Shown here in pieces: positions 23,025 through 35,437 of a DNA stretch of 64,000 bases. The notes under the pieces were generated by a model. The model worked only from the letters and a program-made list of their open reading frames with translations, was not told the DNA's origin and did not search any database. The stretch is from contig NC_056001.1 in assembly GCF_018446385.1 (NCBI RefSeq), positions 11,092,672 through 11,156,671 on the forward strand, written 5' to 3'. This DNA is from Zingiber officinale. Its lineage: Eukaryota; Streptophyta; Magnoliopsida; Zingiberales; Zingiberaceae. A program made the position numbers and the translations under genes. Each line of letters opens with the position of its first letter. Positions within the stretch are counted from its first letter, which is position 1.

Positions 23025-25586
23025 TGTCACGCCCCCAGAGGAGTCCCTGTCCGAGAAAATTTCGGCAGCATCTCCCCTGTATGACGGACTCTCCTTATAT
23101 GCCTAAGCATTACATTTACTTATCTGTTATGTACTCTCTTTATATCTATCCCTAAGTGCTGTGAGGCACGGAGGAAGAGTCATGATGGTCCATTCATCGC
23201 CCAGATCCCAACATTTCCAAAGGACGCCGTATCGGACAACACTGTTGTCTTTCAACGACCGTTTCCAATGGGTTGGAACCATAGGCGGATTAAACAGATC
23301 ATCAAGACTAGGATCAGGATCAGATAGTAATGCTGCATGCCATTGGACCCACTCCAGCCATAATTTTGACCAATTACGGTAAAGAGTGTACTCCATAAAG
23401 GCCTCAGAATCACTATCTCCCTCCCAGTACTTAGAAGGCACTAATACTAATTCCTTAGGTTTTAATGCTTCCAGTACTTTTGCGACTATAATTCCTTTAA
23501 GATAAGGATTAATAGGGTTTCCCCTACCAAACCATAAAGATAAAGGTAATCGCAGGTATGACAAAGACCTATCTGAGCAGACTAATAATCGTTTCCATCG
23601 CAAAGACAGTGATGGCGAACGAAGCCTAGCTCGGACTCTAAAGCCTGCGCCAGCAAGCCGGATTAAGGAGTCTCGCTTTAAGTGAGACTTCTCCGCTAGC
23701 TGACACATGCCAAGAAAGGTTGAGGAAGCCAGTACTGCTTTCGCAGAGACAGGTGTAAGGTTCGTTTGAACCTTATTAACCCAAAACTGCTTAGCAAACT
23801 CCGGAGCACCTACTTTTGAATCAATTGACTTAGACTCAGATATAGATACTCCAAGCATAGTCAGTAGTTCTTTATACCTTCGTGCTACATGCACGCTGCG
23901 TCACACTACCCCTGAGCGGATCAACGGAGCACCGGAAGAGTCAAACTGACGTGCTACCACGCTGTATCTCGCTACCCATGAGCGTCACAACGGAGCACCG
24001 AACAGTGATGAAACTGGCAATGTGCTCGACAATAATGGAGCAATCTATCGCACAGCATGCGATCATGCAAATGGTGCATGTCACTAAGCATGGTAATATA
24101 CTAATCCAACCTCTGGACATATCATAATGTGCACGAAAGCGAATAAATCATATCAAGATATACTGATCAATAAGGTATCAAACCTAGGTCCTGAACATGT
24201 GAAACGTGGTTATATCACTACCCATGAGCATGATAGATCAGGTACAAGACCAATACGAGATGCAATCAAACAATCAATCAAACAGGTAACATGTATTGGG
24301 CAGTGATTAACCGAAATAAATAGGAAACACAATTAATGCAACATATTATTTTCATTACTAAGCATATCAAAGACAATAAGTCAAAAGTACCCGCCTCCGA
24401 TAAAATGACCCAAATCTGACTCCGAGATACTCGTCTCGCGTCAAAGTCTTGTGTCACCAATATATATACATTTTTATTTAGCTACACTCATATAAATAGC
24501 TAAATAAAAATCTCTAACACTAAATTAGGGCAAAACCCTAATCATATAGCATTAATCCTACCAAAATTAAATCCAACAATTAACTAGGGTTAATTGCCTT
24601 TAACCCTAATCATAACATTAGATTAAAAATCTAAGTTAATCCAATCTACCCATTTCCAACAGCTTTAAATCTCCAATCAACAGTATCAATAATGGAGACA
24701 ACACACACACTGCACGATTTAAATTCCAAAGCAAAATCACCAATCGGTAGTTCTAATTGACATTTGAACAAACAGGTATCATGCAGCGTTTAAAGCATTC
24801 ATATTCCGAAAGAATTACCTCTTCTGTGGCAGCAAACAACACAGAGGCTAGGTGGCTGTGGCGGCGAGAACTAGGGTAGAGGGTAAATTGTCGACGCTTG
24901 GCCGAGGAGGAGCGACACCCAGCAATCTCTTGCTTTGAATCGATGTCTTCTCTGTGGAGAAGACCAAGCACAAGAGAGATAAGCAAAAAGGGTAGAAAAG
25001 CAAGGACAGGGTTCAAACAACCTACCTCAGTTGCCTACCCACCCTCTCCGCGGCGATGATCTAGGGCACCGGCGACGGCTCGGTCAGTGGTGGTGACAGT
25101 GGCGCTAGGGCCCGGATCTGGTGGCCGGCGCTGGAAAACTCCACAGCGAAGGGCGACGATGGCTAGGGCAATGGGTGCGGCGGTGCTTCTCGGGTCGGCG
25201 GCGCGCTGCAGACCTAGTTTCGTGCGGAATAAAGCTCGGGAGAGAAGAGGAAGAAGAGGAAGTGGGTGGCGGCGAGGAAGAAACCGCCGGATCGGCGGTT
25301 AGGGCAAGGGAGGAGGAAGGTGTCGGGCTTGCGGGAGTTCTCGGCGTCGGGTGCACGGGGAAAGAAGCGGAGGAAATAAAGAAAAAAGAGAAAACAAAAT
25401 AAAAAGAAAAAGGAATTTAAGAAATAAACATTTCCTCGCTTAAATGGGGTAGCCCAAACAGGCTTTTCCGAACCCCGTTTTTGTCCCCGTTAACTCGTCC
25501 GTACGAGCTCCGAAAAATTCCCGAAAAATGTCCAAAAATTCCGGAAAATTCCCTTATTAATATTCGTCTATTTCCGGTATTTTACA
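23025..25586 (-). mobile_element. Gypsy LTR 2 (2562 bp) carrying a larger mitovirus fragment
   Basis: Same termini as LTR 1 (plus strand TGTCACGCC to TTTTACA). It is flanked by leader/PBS on its left and by a polypurine tract and chromodomain tail on its right, so it too joins two elements. LTR sequence present in LTR 3 between about 30963 and 31835 is replaced here by mitovirus sequence up to 23882. The right-hand 1.5 kb is very close to LTR 1 and LTR 3. Confidence 0.92.
23127..23882 (-). pseudogene. Endogenous mitovirus RNA-dependent RNA polymerase fragment (copy 2)
   Basis: A 255-codon open frame (23894-23127) in LTR sense. It starts just downstream of where the GDD motif would be (first viral codons read RRYKELL) and continues beyond the end of copy 1 through a Trp-rich segment to a stop at 23127, plausibly the natural C-terminus. 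Copies 1 and 2 overlap by 444 bp with no difference seen, but have different outer breakpoints on both sides. The catalytic GDD is absent here, so it is inactive. A remnant of a plant-type mitovirus copied into DNA is the best reading; descent through mitochondrial DNA is possible. Confidence 0.88.
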
Positions 25587-28500
25587 TTCTCCCCCACTAA
25601 TAAAAATTTGGTCCCCAAATTTCGTTATCTACCATCAGTAAGTACTAACAACAGATATAAAGTATAAATGCTGAACGGTAAACTAAATCACATACCTTAA
25701 GTGAAAAGATGGGGATATCGAGCTCGGATAGTGTCCTCGAGCTCCCAAGTAGCCTCCTCGTCCGAATGATGCTGCCATCCGACTTTAACTCGCTTGATAG
25801 TCTTGTTCCGCAATCGACGCTCTTTCCGGCCGAGAATCTGCACGAACCTCCTCATATGTAATGTCAGCTGAATCGAACCGAATATCCGCCAAGACATGTG
25901 TCGGATCGGCACGATCTCCTTAGCATCGATACGTGAAATACATCGTGAACGCCGGACAGGACGGTGGTAATTGGTAAGCTACCGCCCCGATCCTCTCCAA
26001 GATCTCGAAGGACCAATGTATCATGGAGCTAGCTTACCGAGGCTAAATCTCTTCACCCCTTTCGTGGGTGAAACTCAGAGAAATACATGGTCGCCAACAG
26101 AGAACTCTAGTGGTCTCCGCCTCCGATCAAGATAACTCTTCCGACGATCCTCGCCTCGACATCCTCCGTCCGATAGACGGACCAACTCGCATCCTCGCTG
26201 AACTTTATGAGGTCCCAACAATCGAGCCTCTCCAACCTCATCCCAAAGGATGGGTTCGACAAGGTCTACCATACAACGCCTCAAACGGTGCCATCGGATA
26301 GCCGAATGGAAGCTGTTGTTGTAGGCAAACTCTACCAACGGCAGATGGTCCTCCCAACCGCCTCCGAAATCCATAACACATGACCTCAGCAGTCCTCTAA
26401 AGTCTCGAATGGTCCGCTCGACCGCCCATCCGTCTGCGGATGGAAAGTCAGATCAAACGGAGCTGGTGCCCAAGGCCTGCCGCAGATCGCCAGAAACGAG
26501 ACGTAAACCGTGGATCTCTATCCAAATAATACTCAACGGAACACCATGTAGTCCGATAATCGATCCAATACATCCGTCCTACGGATCGCAAGGAAATGCG
26601 CGGATTTGGTTAATCGATCAACGATAACCCAAATCGCGCCATGGCCTCGCCGTGTCCTGGCAACCCTACCACAAAGTCCATGGAAATGTGATCCCACTTC
26701 CACTCGGGAATAGGAATCTGAAGTAACCCAGTGTCTCGTGTTCACCTTCACTGGCCGAGACAAGACATCTAGCTACGAACCGCGATGTCTTTCTTCATGC
26801 CGCTCCACCAAGAGGAACGCCTCAAGTCTCGATACATACGGGTCCCACCGGATGGATCGCAAATCGAGAACGTGTGCCTCCTGTATAGCTCCTGTAAGAC
26901 CGGATGAGACCGAGGTACGCATAATCCGCCTCGAAGTATATGATACCCTCCTCGTCTCGTAAACTCTGGCACGCCTAAGCTATCTCGATCGCTAATAAAC
27001 CGCAAATGCCGATCACCGCCTCGGCCTCTGATCCTCGCCCCGATCGACGATCGAGCAACCATGGTAACCGTAATACCGCCTCGCCGATCCTCGCTTCAAG
27101 ATCTAACTCCGAAACTCGAATCAAGTCCGTGATCAAGTCCGTGGCAAGCTAAAGTCCTCTCGACTTCGCCGAAAGATCTGCAACCACATTAGCTTTCCCG
27201 TGGTAGCTAATGGTACAATCGTAGTCCTTCAGAACTCCATCCATCTCCTCCGTCGGAGATTAACTCCTTCGAGTGAAAATGTATTTGAGACTCTTATGAT
27301 CGTGAGAATCTCAAATGTGATACCGTATAAATGATGACGCCAAAGCTTCAAAGCAAAGATGATGGCAACTAACTCCAAGTCATGAACTGGTAGTTCTTCT
27401 CATGCTCCTTCAACCGACGCCAAGCATAAGAGACTACTCGCCGTGCCGCATCGTAACAGCGCCCAAACCCTGAGAGACGCGTCGGTGTAGAGTACAACCA
27501 TCCTCTCCGAAGGTAAAACCAAAACTGAGCCAACGCTCAGCCTCGAAGTCGGTCTCGCAATCCCTGACCATACGAACTTCACGCCTTTCCGTAAGACGTG
27601 TCAGTGGCATAGCAATACGCGAGAAGCCCTCGACAAAACGCCGATAATATCCGCCAATCCTAGAAAATCATGATCTCTCGAATCGACTTCCCGCTCCCAA
27701 CCCAGAATACCGATCTTCCGAGGATCAATCAAATACCGCTAGAAACCACGTGTCCAAGAAAACCAATCAAGATAACCAATGCACACTTGTCAACTTCGCA
27801 TACCGATGCCGCCTAAGAATCTCCAAGATCGTATAAGATGTCGTATGCTCCTCCTAACGAGAGTAGACCAATATGTCATCAATGAAAACGATAACAAACC
27901 GATCCAGATACTCCGAAATATGCGGTTCATCAAGTCCATAAACACCGCTGGAGCATTGGTAAGCCCAAATGGCATTACCAAAACTCATAATGACCGTGAT
28001 CCGTACGGAAAGTCGCTTTCGATATCGTAATCTCGACTCACCGATGATATCCGGATCGCAGATCAATCTTAGAATACACTCAAGTACCTCGAGCCGATCA
28101 AACAAATCCTCAACCGTGGTAATGGATATTTATTTCGATGGTAATCGATTCACCGCCTGTAGTCAATACACAACCTCATAGTACCATCCTTTTCTTGACA
28201 AATAAATCGAGAACCCCATGGTGAAACACTAGGGCGAATAAACCCGCCTAAAGCTCCCGGAGTTGAACCTTCACTGCTCAACTCTTTGGTGCCATACGAC
28301 ACGGAGCTGATGTCGGCGCTGTTCCCTAATCACCAATAGCGAACTCCACCGCCTTCCGGGAGGCAAACCGTAGCTCCTCCGAAATACATCCGGTACTCAC
28401 GACTACAGAACGCTTGAGAGTCATGAACTACTATCCGCCCTCGATCGATCAACGATAACAGAAAACCATGACAACCGTGAGACAAGAACTTCTGCGCCTG

Positions 28501-29400
28501 AATCGTCAAATAATCGACGCTGCCAGTGAAACTCCACGAGGGTTGGTTCGAGGCCGAAGGTGACCACCCTCGTTTGGCAATCAACGGTAGCATGATAAAC
28601 TGACAACCAATCCATGCCAAGTATGACATCAAACTCGACCATCTCCAATACTAGAAGATCTACCGTAAGTATCATGTTGCCAAAGTCTAACGGCAACCTC
28701 CGATCTCCTGGGTGACGCCTAAAGTATCACCGGACGTAGGGAGACAAACAATCGCCGCAACCTAAAAAGAGGTAATCTACCAATCTCCCGCATAAAGGTA
28801 AGGGATATAAAAGAATGCGAACTACCAGTCAATTAATATCAGCGAAGAATGCATAAATGGAAATCGATCACGGAAAACGGATCCGCGGCCCACCGAGCAT
28901 CCTCTCGTAATCGCATGAACACGACCGCCTCGTGGAGGAGGAGGTGGTAACATCGCCGGGGCCGGGCGTAAGCTCGCCATCGAGGGCGCCGACTATGTGC
29001 CGATAAGACCGAGGATGGTGATCATACTGCACTGGCCGACCGAGTCTGAGCATCGCCGAGTTTGATAATATGGTCTCGAGCAAAACTGGGTGCTAAGCAC
29101 CGAGTACTCCCCAAGCATGCCAAATGCCGCCGCTGAGGAGCTGCCTGCCGACGCTGTGAGGGTGTGAATCTCCGCCTCCTCGCCGAGACACCGATCGACT
29201 AGACTGCCCCTCTCGCTCCGACCTCCGGTTGCAGGCCGAGCCTTCACCGACAATCCGGCTCAGGCCTGTGCGCTTGCAATAAAAGCAAACCGACTGCTCC
29301 AGTAGTGTAAGTGATGTGGTCTCGAACCACATCGAAACATCAGATATCGCTGTGGACTGCTTCCGATCTCGCCGAGGAGACCGGAAACGCCCCGAGGAAA
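25587..29400 (-). pseudogene. Gypsy pol of element B (protease, RT, RNase H, integrase), broken
   Basis: From the 3' end: polypurine tract next to LTR 2, chromodomain-like tail (HHSDEEATWELEDTIRARY, 25912-25700), integrase zinc-binding block (SICDPSGGTRMYRDLRRSSW near 26850), RT block with [20 protein letters not shown] (27981 down) and [10 protein letters not shown] (about 27890-27860), and an aspartic-protease/RT linker region with DVILGMDWLSVYHATVDC (about 28600). All in different short frames. No laccase fragment is present, so this copy shows the ancestral RT arrangement. Confidence 0.85.
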
Positions 29401-30555
29401 ATCGCCCGACTTCGAGGCCTACGAAACCCTAAGAACTCGACCGATCGTCGCGATTACTCGATGCCGCCTCCGCCGTTCGCTGGACCGCCTCGATGTCCAC
29501 CCAGATGCTTTTTCCGTCCGGATATGCCGTCTGCCGAGCTAACTCTATCATCAAAGCTCGATTCAATGCATCGAGTAAGATGTAATCCCTAATCCGCAAG
29601 CCGTATATGCAGTAACCGCCCAATCTCAGATAAATCAGATTATGCGAGTTCTCCTCCGCAACTAACTCGACAAAACTGCAACCGGAGGAATTCAAGATAT
29701 ACTGGTCCATCGAGCGATTATTCGCCTCGCACTCATAAAATCTCGCCACGAGCCATCCGATAAGACAATGGAAAGAAGCGGCTCAAAAGCCTCTCTCAAC
29801 CTCGTCCATGTGACGCAAGGCCACCAATAATTGAACCGAGTAACCCACTGCATTAGCTTCATCCCAGAAATGATATGCAGCCAGCTTTCTCCCACTCTGA
29901 GCAAGCCATATAGAAGAAAGTCCGCCCATAGTCTCTATCCATGACAGAGCCATACTGGATCGAGATCTCCGCGAAAAGAGTGAAACGAGTCTTCATCGAC
30001 TCACCGGTCGGAATCCTAGCTCGCAACACCATATCTGATCCGTGGACTACCGCAGGAACTAGTGGAAACACCGGAGCCGATACTGTGTGGTACCGCTGAA
30101 TAAACCGGAGGAGGAACTCCCTGTGCAGATATACCGGAGCATAAGCCGCTTGGTACCGCCTGGGGACAAAAGTGGTGGCACTGGAGGTACTGAGGTAATG
30201 GTACGATATGGAGCACCGCCATCAGAGGCACTGGGTACAAAGCACGGTATAGGATACATGAGATCCAAGTGGTGGTGGCAATCGAATACGCCTGAGGTCA
30301 TGGAGCAGATGCCTGCACACCAATGGTACTCGATGGTACTGTAAAGTAGGAGTGGATACCGCTTGTGGCCATAGTAGGTATCTCTACAGGAGCTATCGGG
30401 ATTTGAGAGCCCGATGCTCCCGCCGCATCCTGAGTCTGTCCCCGACCGACTGACTCACTAACAATGGGCATCTCTGGCATATCCAGAGATCCTGTGGTCC
30501 TCTCACGTGGTCGCCCAAGACCACGCCTCGCAAAGAATACGAGTAGATCGCCCAT
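29401..30555 (-). pseudogene. Gypsy gag of element B, broken
   Basis: The basic start region (30555-30400; RPRERTTGSLDMPEMPIVSE) is recognisable, followed by a Pro-rich tract and gag domain pieces (RTFFYMACSEWEKA near 29930). Frame breaks occur every 50-100 bp. Compared with the intact gag at 13878-14854, CTG is repeatedly CCG or CG here. Confidence 0.8.
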
Positions 30556-30907
30556 ATCTCATAAATTAAATTACGTATATCAATACCAATATAACAAACA
30601 TAAAATAACAACATACCTATTTGTCTGGAGATGTTCCGTCCCCCCCCACTTTGACCTCAAAATTCCGTATATATCCAAATAAATAAACGGAAATCCAAAC
30701 ATAACCATATCGAAAACCGATAATGCCCATTGACTCGCAAACCTGCTAACCCAAATATCCCGAATACCAACAATGTATCCGATAAATCTCGTAACACCAA
30801 AAGGTGTATCATAACCCGCCTCGATACCAAATAATAAATTGGTATCACTAAACTCAAAATCCAAAATACGAAACAAAGATCGTAAAACTGCTCCGATACC
30901 ACTAAAT
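30556..30907 (-). mobile_element. Gypsy leader and mutated primer binding site of element B
   Basis: Next to LTR 3 the minus strand reads TGGTATCGGAGC, the initiator-Met tRNA site with one change, as in the first copy. The rest matches the other two leaders with small indels. Confidence 0.82.
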
Positions 30908-33474
30908 TGTCACGCCCCGAAGAGTCCCTGCCAGACAAAAATTCTCCCATGTACGACGGACAATCAAAATTTTCTACAAGACTAAATACTCAGCCACAGG
31001 CGGAATAATAACAAGAATGAAAATCAATCACCACGCAGCTTATATATATATTCACCTCTGACCGACACAACCACGCAGTAATAATACTCGACTCAAATCA
31101 ACCCTACTCAACTACACTCGAAGCCCAAATCCGATTTTTTTCCGTCCAGGCAGCATGTAGTAGAGTAAATCCAAATCATACGAAAAGTTCATCCAACGGA
31201 AAGATTCCATACAATATCCATATGTAAGTCCAAACAAAACTAAAATAAAGTCCGATAGCGAAAAGCTAAAATGAAACAACTCAAAACCAAGAAGTGGAGT
31301 AGCACTACGTGCAGTGGGGACTAGCGACTCGAACCCTCCCGACAAAGATCAACCCGAAAATAACAACAATGGAGGCGGGTGAGTCCAACACTCAGCAGTA
31401 CAATTGATATGCAAAGTAAAGAAATAACACCTAGCACTAATCATGCGTCCGATAAAGATAAAGGTAATCGCAAAAACGAAGACATCAGAATGTACTAACC
31501 AGACCCGGTAAAAGGACAAACAATCCGAAGGTATAGAAGACCGGATGCATGTCAATCAAGGTATCCAAGCAATGCGCATATAAGTGCAACAAACACAAAC
31601 ACAAACAATAAATGCATCATGCATATGATGCCAATGTCATGGTCACCCCGACGCCACCACCACTCACAACAACAAAGGGACCGAGGGTAGGGTCAGGACA
31701 ACCGTGCACTCGCAACACTACTCCCGATGAGTGATCGAGTGGACGGATGTGTCGGAGTACATATCATTCTACCCCAAATCATAAATGGGGAGCGAATGCT
31801 CAACTCCCAGACGCTATGACGGGAGGAATTCTAACGTACACGTCCACACTACCCCGAGCGGATCAACGAGCACCGAAGAGTCAAACCGACGTATACCACG
31901 TCAGATCTCGCTACCCATGAAGCGCCACAACGGAGCACCGAACAAGTGATGAAACCGCAATGTGCTCGACAATAATGGAGCAATCTATCGACACAAGATG
32001 CGATCATGCAAATGGTGCATGTCACTAAGCATGGTAATATACTAATCCAACCTCTGGACATATCATAATGTGCACGAAAGCGAATAAATCATATCAAGAT
32101 ATACTGATCAATAAGGTATCAAACCTAGGTCCTGAACATGTGAAACGTGGTTATATCACTACCCATGAGCATGATAGATCAGGTACAAGACCAATACGAG
32201 ATGCAATCAAACAATCAATCAAACAGGTAACATGTATTGGGCAGTGATTAACCGAAATAAATAGGAAACACAATTAATGCAACATATTATTTTCATTACT
32301 AAGCATATCAAAGACAATAAGTCAAAAGTACCCGCCTCCGATAAAATGACCCAAATCTGACTCCGAGATACTCGTCTCGCGTCAAAGTCTTGTGTCACCA
32401 ATATATATACATTTTTATTTAGCTACACTCATATAAATAGCTAAATAAAAATCTCTAACACTAAATTAGGGCAAAACCCTAATCATATAGCATTAATCCT
32501 ACCAAAATTAAATCCAACAATTAACTAGGGTTAATTGCCTTTAACCCTAATCATAACATTAGATTAAAAATCTAAGTTAATCCAATCTACCCATTTCCAA
32601 CAGCTTTAAATCTCCAATCAACAGTATCAATAATGGAGACAACACACACACTGCACGATTTAAATTCCAAAGCAAAATCACCAATCGGTAGTTCTAATTG
32701 ACATTTGAACAAACAGGTATCATGCAGCGTTTGAAGCATTCATATTCCGAAAGAATTACCTCTTCTGTGGCAGCAAACAACACAGAGGTTAGGTGGCTGT
32801 GGCGGCGAGAACTAGGGTAGATGGTAAATTGTCGACGCTTGGCCGAGGAGGAGCGACACCCAGCAATCTCTTGCTCCGAATCGATGTCTTCTCTGTGGAG
32901 AAGACCAAGCACAAGGGAGATAAGCAAAAAGGGTAGAAAAGCAAGGATAGGGTTCAAACAACCTACCTCACTTGCCTACCCACCCTCTCCGCGGCGATGA
33001 TCTAGGGCACCGCCGTGGAGTCTCGGCATGGCTGTAATGACTCTGTGCCGGTGCTGAAGAACCTCGACAGTGGCACGCAGAGGAAGAACTAGGCTCGGTA
33101 GCGGGCCGACGCTAGGGCACAGGGTAAAGGGCGGTGCTCTGTGCGTCGCTTCCGCTTGGACAGGGAGGAAGAGGAAGAAGACTTCGGTCGGCGGTGGCTC
33201 GTCGCCGGCGGCAGAGTTGCGGGAGTTCTCGGCGTCGGGTGCACGGGGAAAGAAGCGGAGGAAATAAAGAAAAAAGAGAAAACAAAATAAAAAGAAAAAG
33301 GAATTTAAGAAATAAACATTTCCTCGCTTAAATGGGGTAGCCCAAACAGGCTTTTCCGAACCCCGTTTTTGTCCCCGTTAACTCGTCCGTACGAGCTCCG
33401 AAAAATTCCCGAAAAATGTCCAAAAATTCCGGAAAATTCCCTTATTAATATTCGTCTATTTCCGGTATTTTACA
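30908..33474 (-). mobile_element. Gypsy LTR 3 (2567 bp), without mitovirus insert
   Basis: Plus strand TGTCACGCC at 30908 to TTTTACA at 33474. It keeps about 870 bp (about 30963-31835) that is lost from LTR 2 and partly from LTR 1, so it shows the LTR before the mitovirus was acquired. Between the shared anchors TCTAGGGCACC (33001) and GCGGGAGTTCTCGGCG (33220) it has a different ~215-bp segment from LTR 1 and LTR 2, which marks another subfamily. This is the outer 5' LTR of the array; sequence beyond 33474 is not gypsy LTR. Confidence 0.9.
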
Positions 33475-35437
33475 TCACGAGCGGCTCGGCTCATTTGCAC
33501 CCCTAATAGCGCGCCTCTCCAACAATATGGAAGCCGAGAGAGGAATAGGTCAGTAGATGCATTCTATACGCCCGAGCTAGAGATATCCCTGCCGAGTGGC
33601 GACCGACCTACCTACAGAGGGATCCACATATAGGTCATATCGTACTTTTTTTAGGAGTTTGTATCGGAAAAGACATAGAATGTCCTGTAGACAAATTGTA
33701 CTTTAAAAAAATTTAGCCTGTTACATCATAGAGATTTACGTGCTCACTTAAAGAAAGGTGTCAAAGACACTTTTCAACTTGTCTTTTCTTTGGAAGGCTT
33801 TTGAAAAGGTGCATATACCTTGGGATGTGTATATAGGCGCTACAATGACACTATAAAAGGGGGTCTTCATCTACAGGCGGAGGTTAGAAAAGTACTAACT
33901 TGAGCGTTGGAGGACCAACACCTGAAACCCCTTCCCTGACCCGACATTAACACTTCCTATGTTGCTGGACAGCGTGGAGTCTTCATCCAGTCAACAACAG
34001 AGTCACGTTCCCAGCTAACTGTCTTCTTATCTTTCGGACAGGATCATATTTTGCGTCGTCTGTGAAAATTACACCTGCATCCAAGACCTGAAGATGGAGG
34101 GCACTGGATGACTCACTACAGTGATGTTAACTTAAGAAGAGTTAGAGATACTAGTATACACCCGAGTTGCAAGAATGTTGCAACAACAATAGCATGCTGC
34201 GACCAATTGCCGAATGGTGAATGACCTGTATTGGCAATAGGTCAGCGAGCTGAGAAAAGAACCCGAGCGGAAGACTTGTCGACCGTAAGCTGAACCAGCC
34301 GATGGGTGCCTTCCAGCAAGCACCAAACGCACCGATCTCGTACCATAGGGCGTTATTCCACAAGCCCTAGGAAGAGCATGGCCGAGTAGAAAGGACACAA
34401 GGATCATCTTCTGAAAATGCGCCCGTCTTGAATGTGTAGAAAGGCAAAGCACCCCGACTCGATGACTCTCTTGAGCGGATAAACAAGCAGTTCTCCTAAG
34501 AAATTCTCGACGATTAGTTGCCACCACACTTTAGACCTATGATGATCGGAGAGTATACAAGGTCGACTGATCCCGAGGACCATACACTCAAATTCGATAA
34601 TATAGCCATGCTCTACTAGTACACTAAAAAAGTCAAGTGCCACATGTTCCTCACCACGCTATCTGGTTCTGCGCAGAGATAATTTAAACGCTTGTCGATC
34701 AGCTCTATTTATAGCTTCAAGGATTTTCGAATGACTTTTCTTCATCACTTTGCCAACAACCGTTGCTATCAAAAGACGAATGTGAATATGTTTTCACTTA
34801 AATAAGAGCTCAAGGAGGCGTTATGGGTCTACATTAAGAAATTTAATCAAGTGGTCATGGATGTTTCGTCAGCCACCCAGGAAATTTTGGTAAGTGCCTT
34901 TTCACAGGGACTTATAGATAACAATTTCTTTTGCTCACTTATCAGGAAGCCTCCAAGAGACTTCGATCATTTGCTTGGATGTGCTATGAAGTACGTCAAT
35001 GTTGAATAGGCTCAGTTAGCTCGGAAAAAAGAAGTGATCTTCAAGCCCGCGATTGTCCAAGAACGCCGATAGACCCTCACCAATTTGCCGCCAAAAGGGT
35101 CTCGAGCGGGCGCACCACAACAACACCATGAGCCCCGAGCCCATGCGGTCCAGCATGTGGAAGCCAAACGGGCAAGATTCCCCGAGGCCAAATAGTGGAC
35201 GTCGCTATTTTGCTTTTACTATCGCTCGACAACTCATAATACGAAGGACTGTTATCATTTCATCCCGAAGCCGCGCCGACCGACCCCCCCAAAGATTCTA
35301 TCGTTGATCTCCTTATCCCGAGCGTCACCATTACCACCGATCAAGCAGACAACATGATCGGGGCAATGCGCTTGCCGAGAAGCACCGACCGCATCCTTAG
35401 CAAAGAGATAATTATAGGACTCTTTGGCGACTGGCTA

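Noticed and set aside
15569-23894. Active or complete mitovirus genome
   Set aside because: Both copies lack the N-terminal two thirds of the polymerase, one lacks the GDD motif, and both are embedded in LTR DNA.
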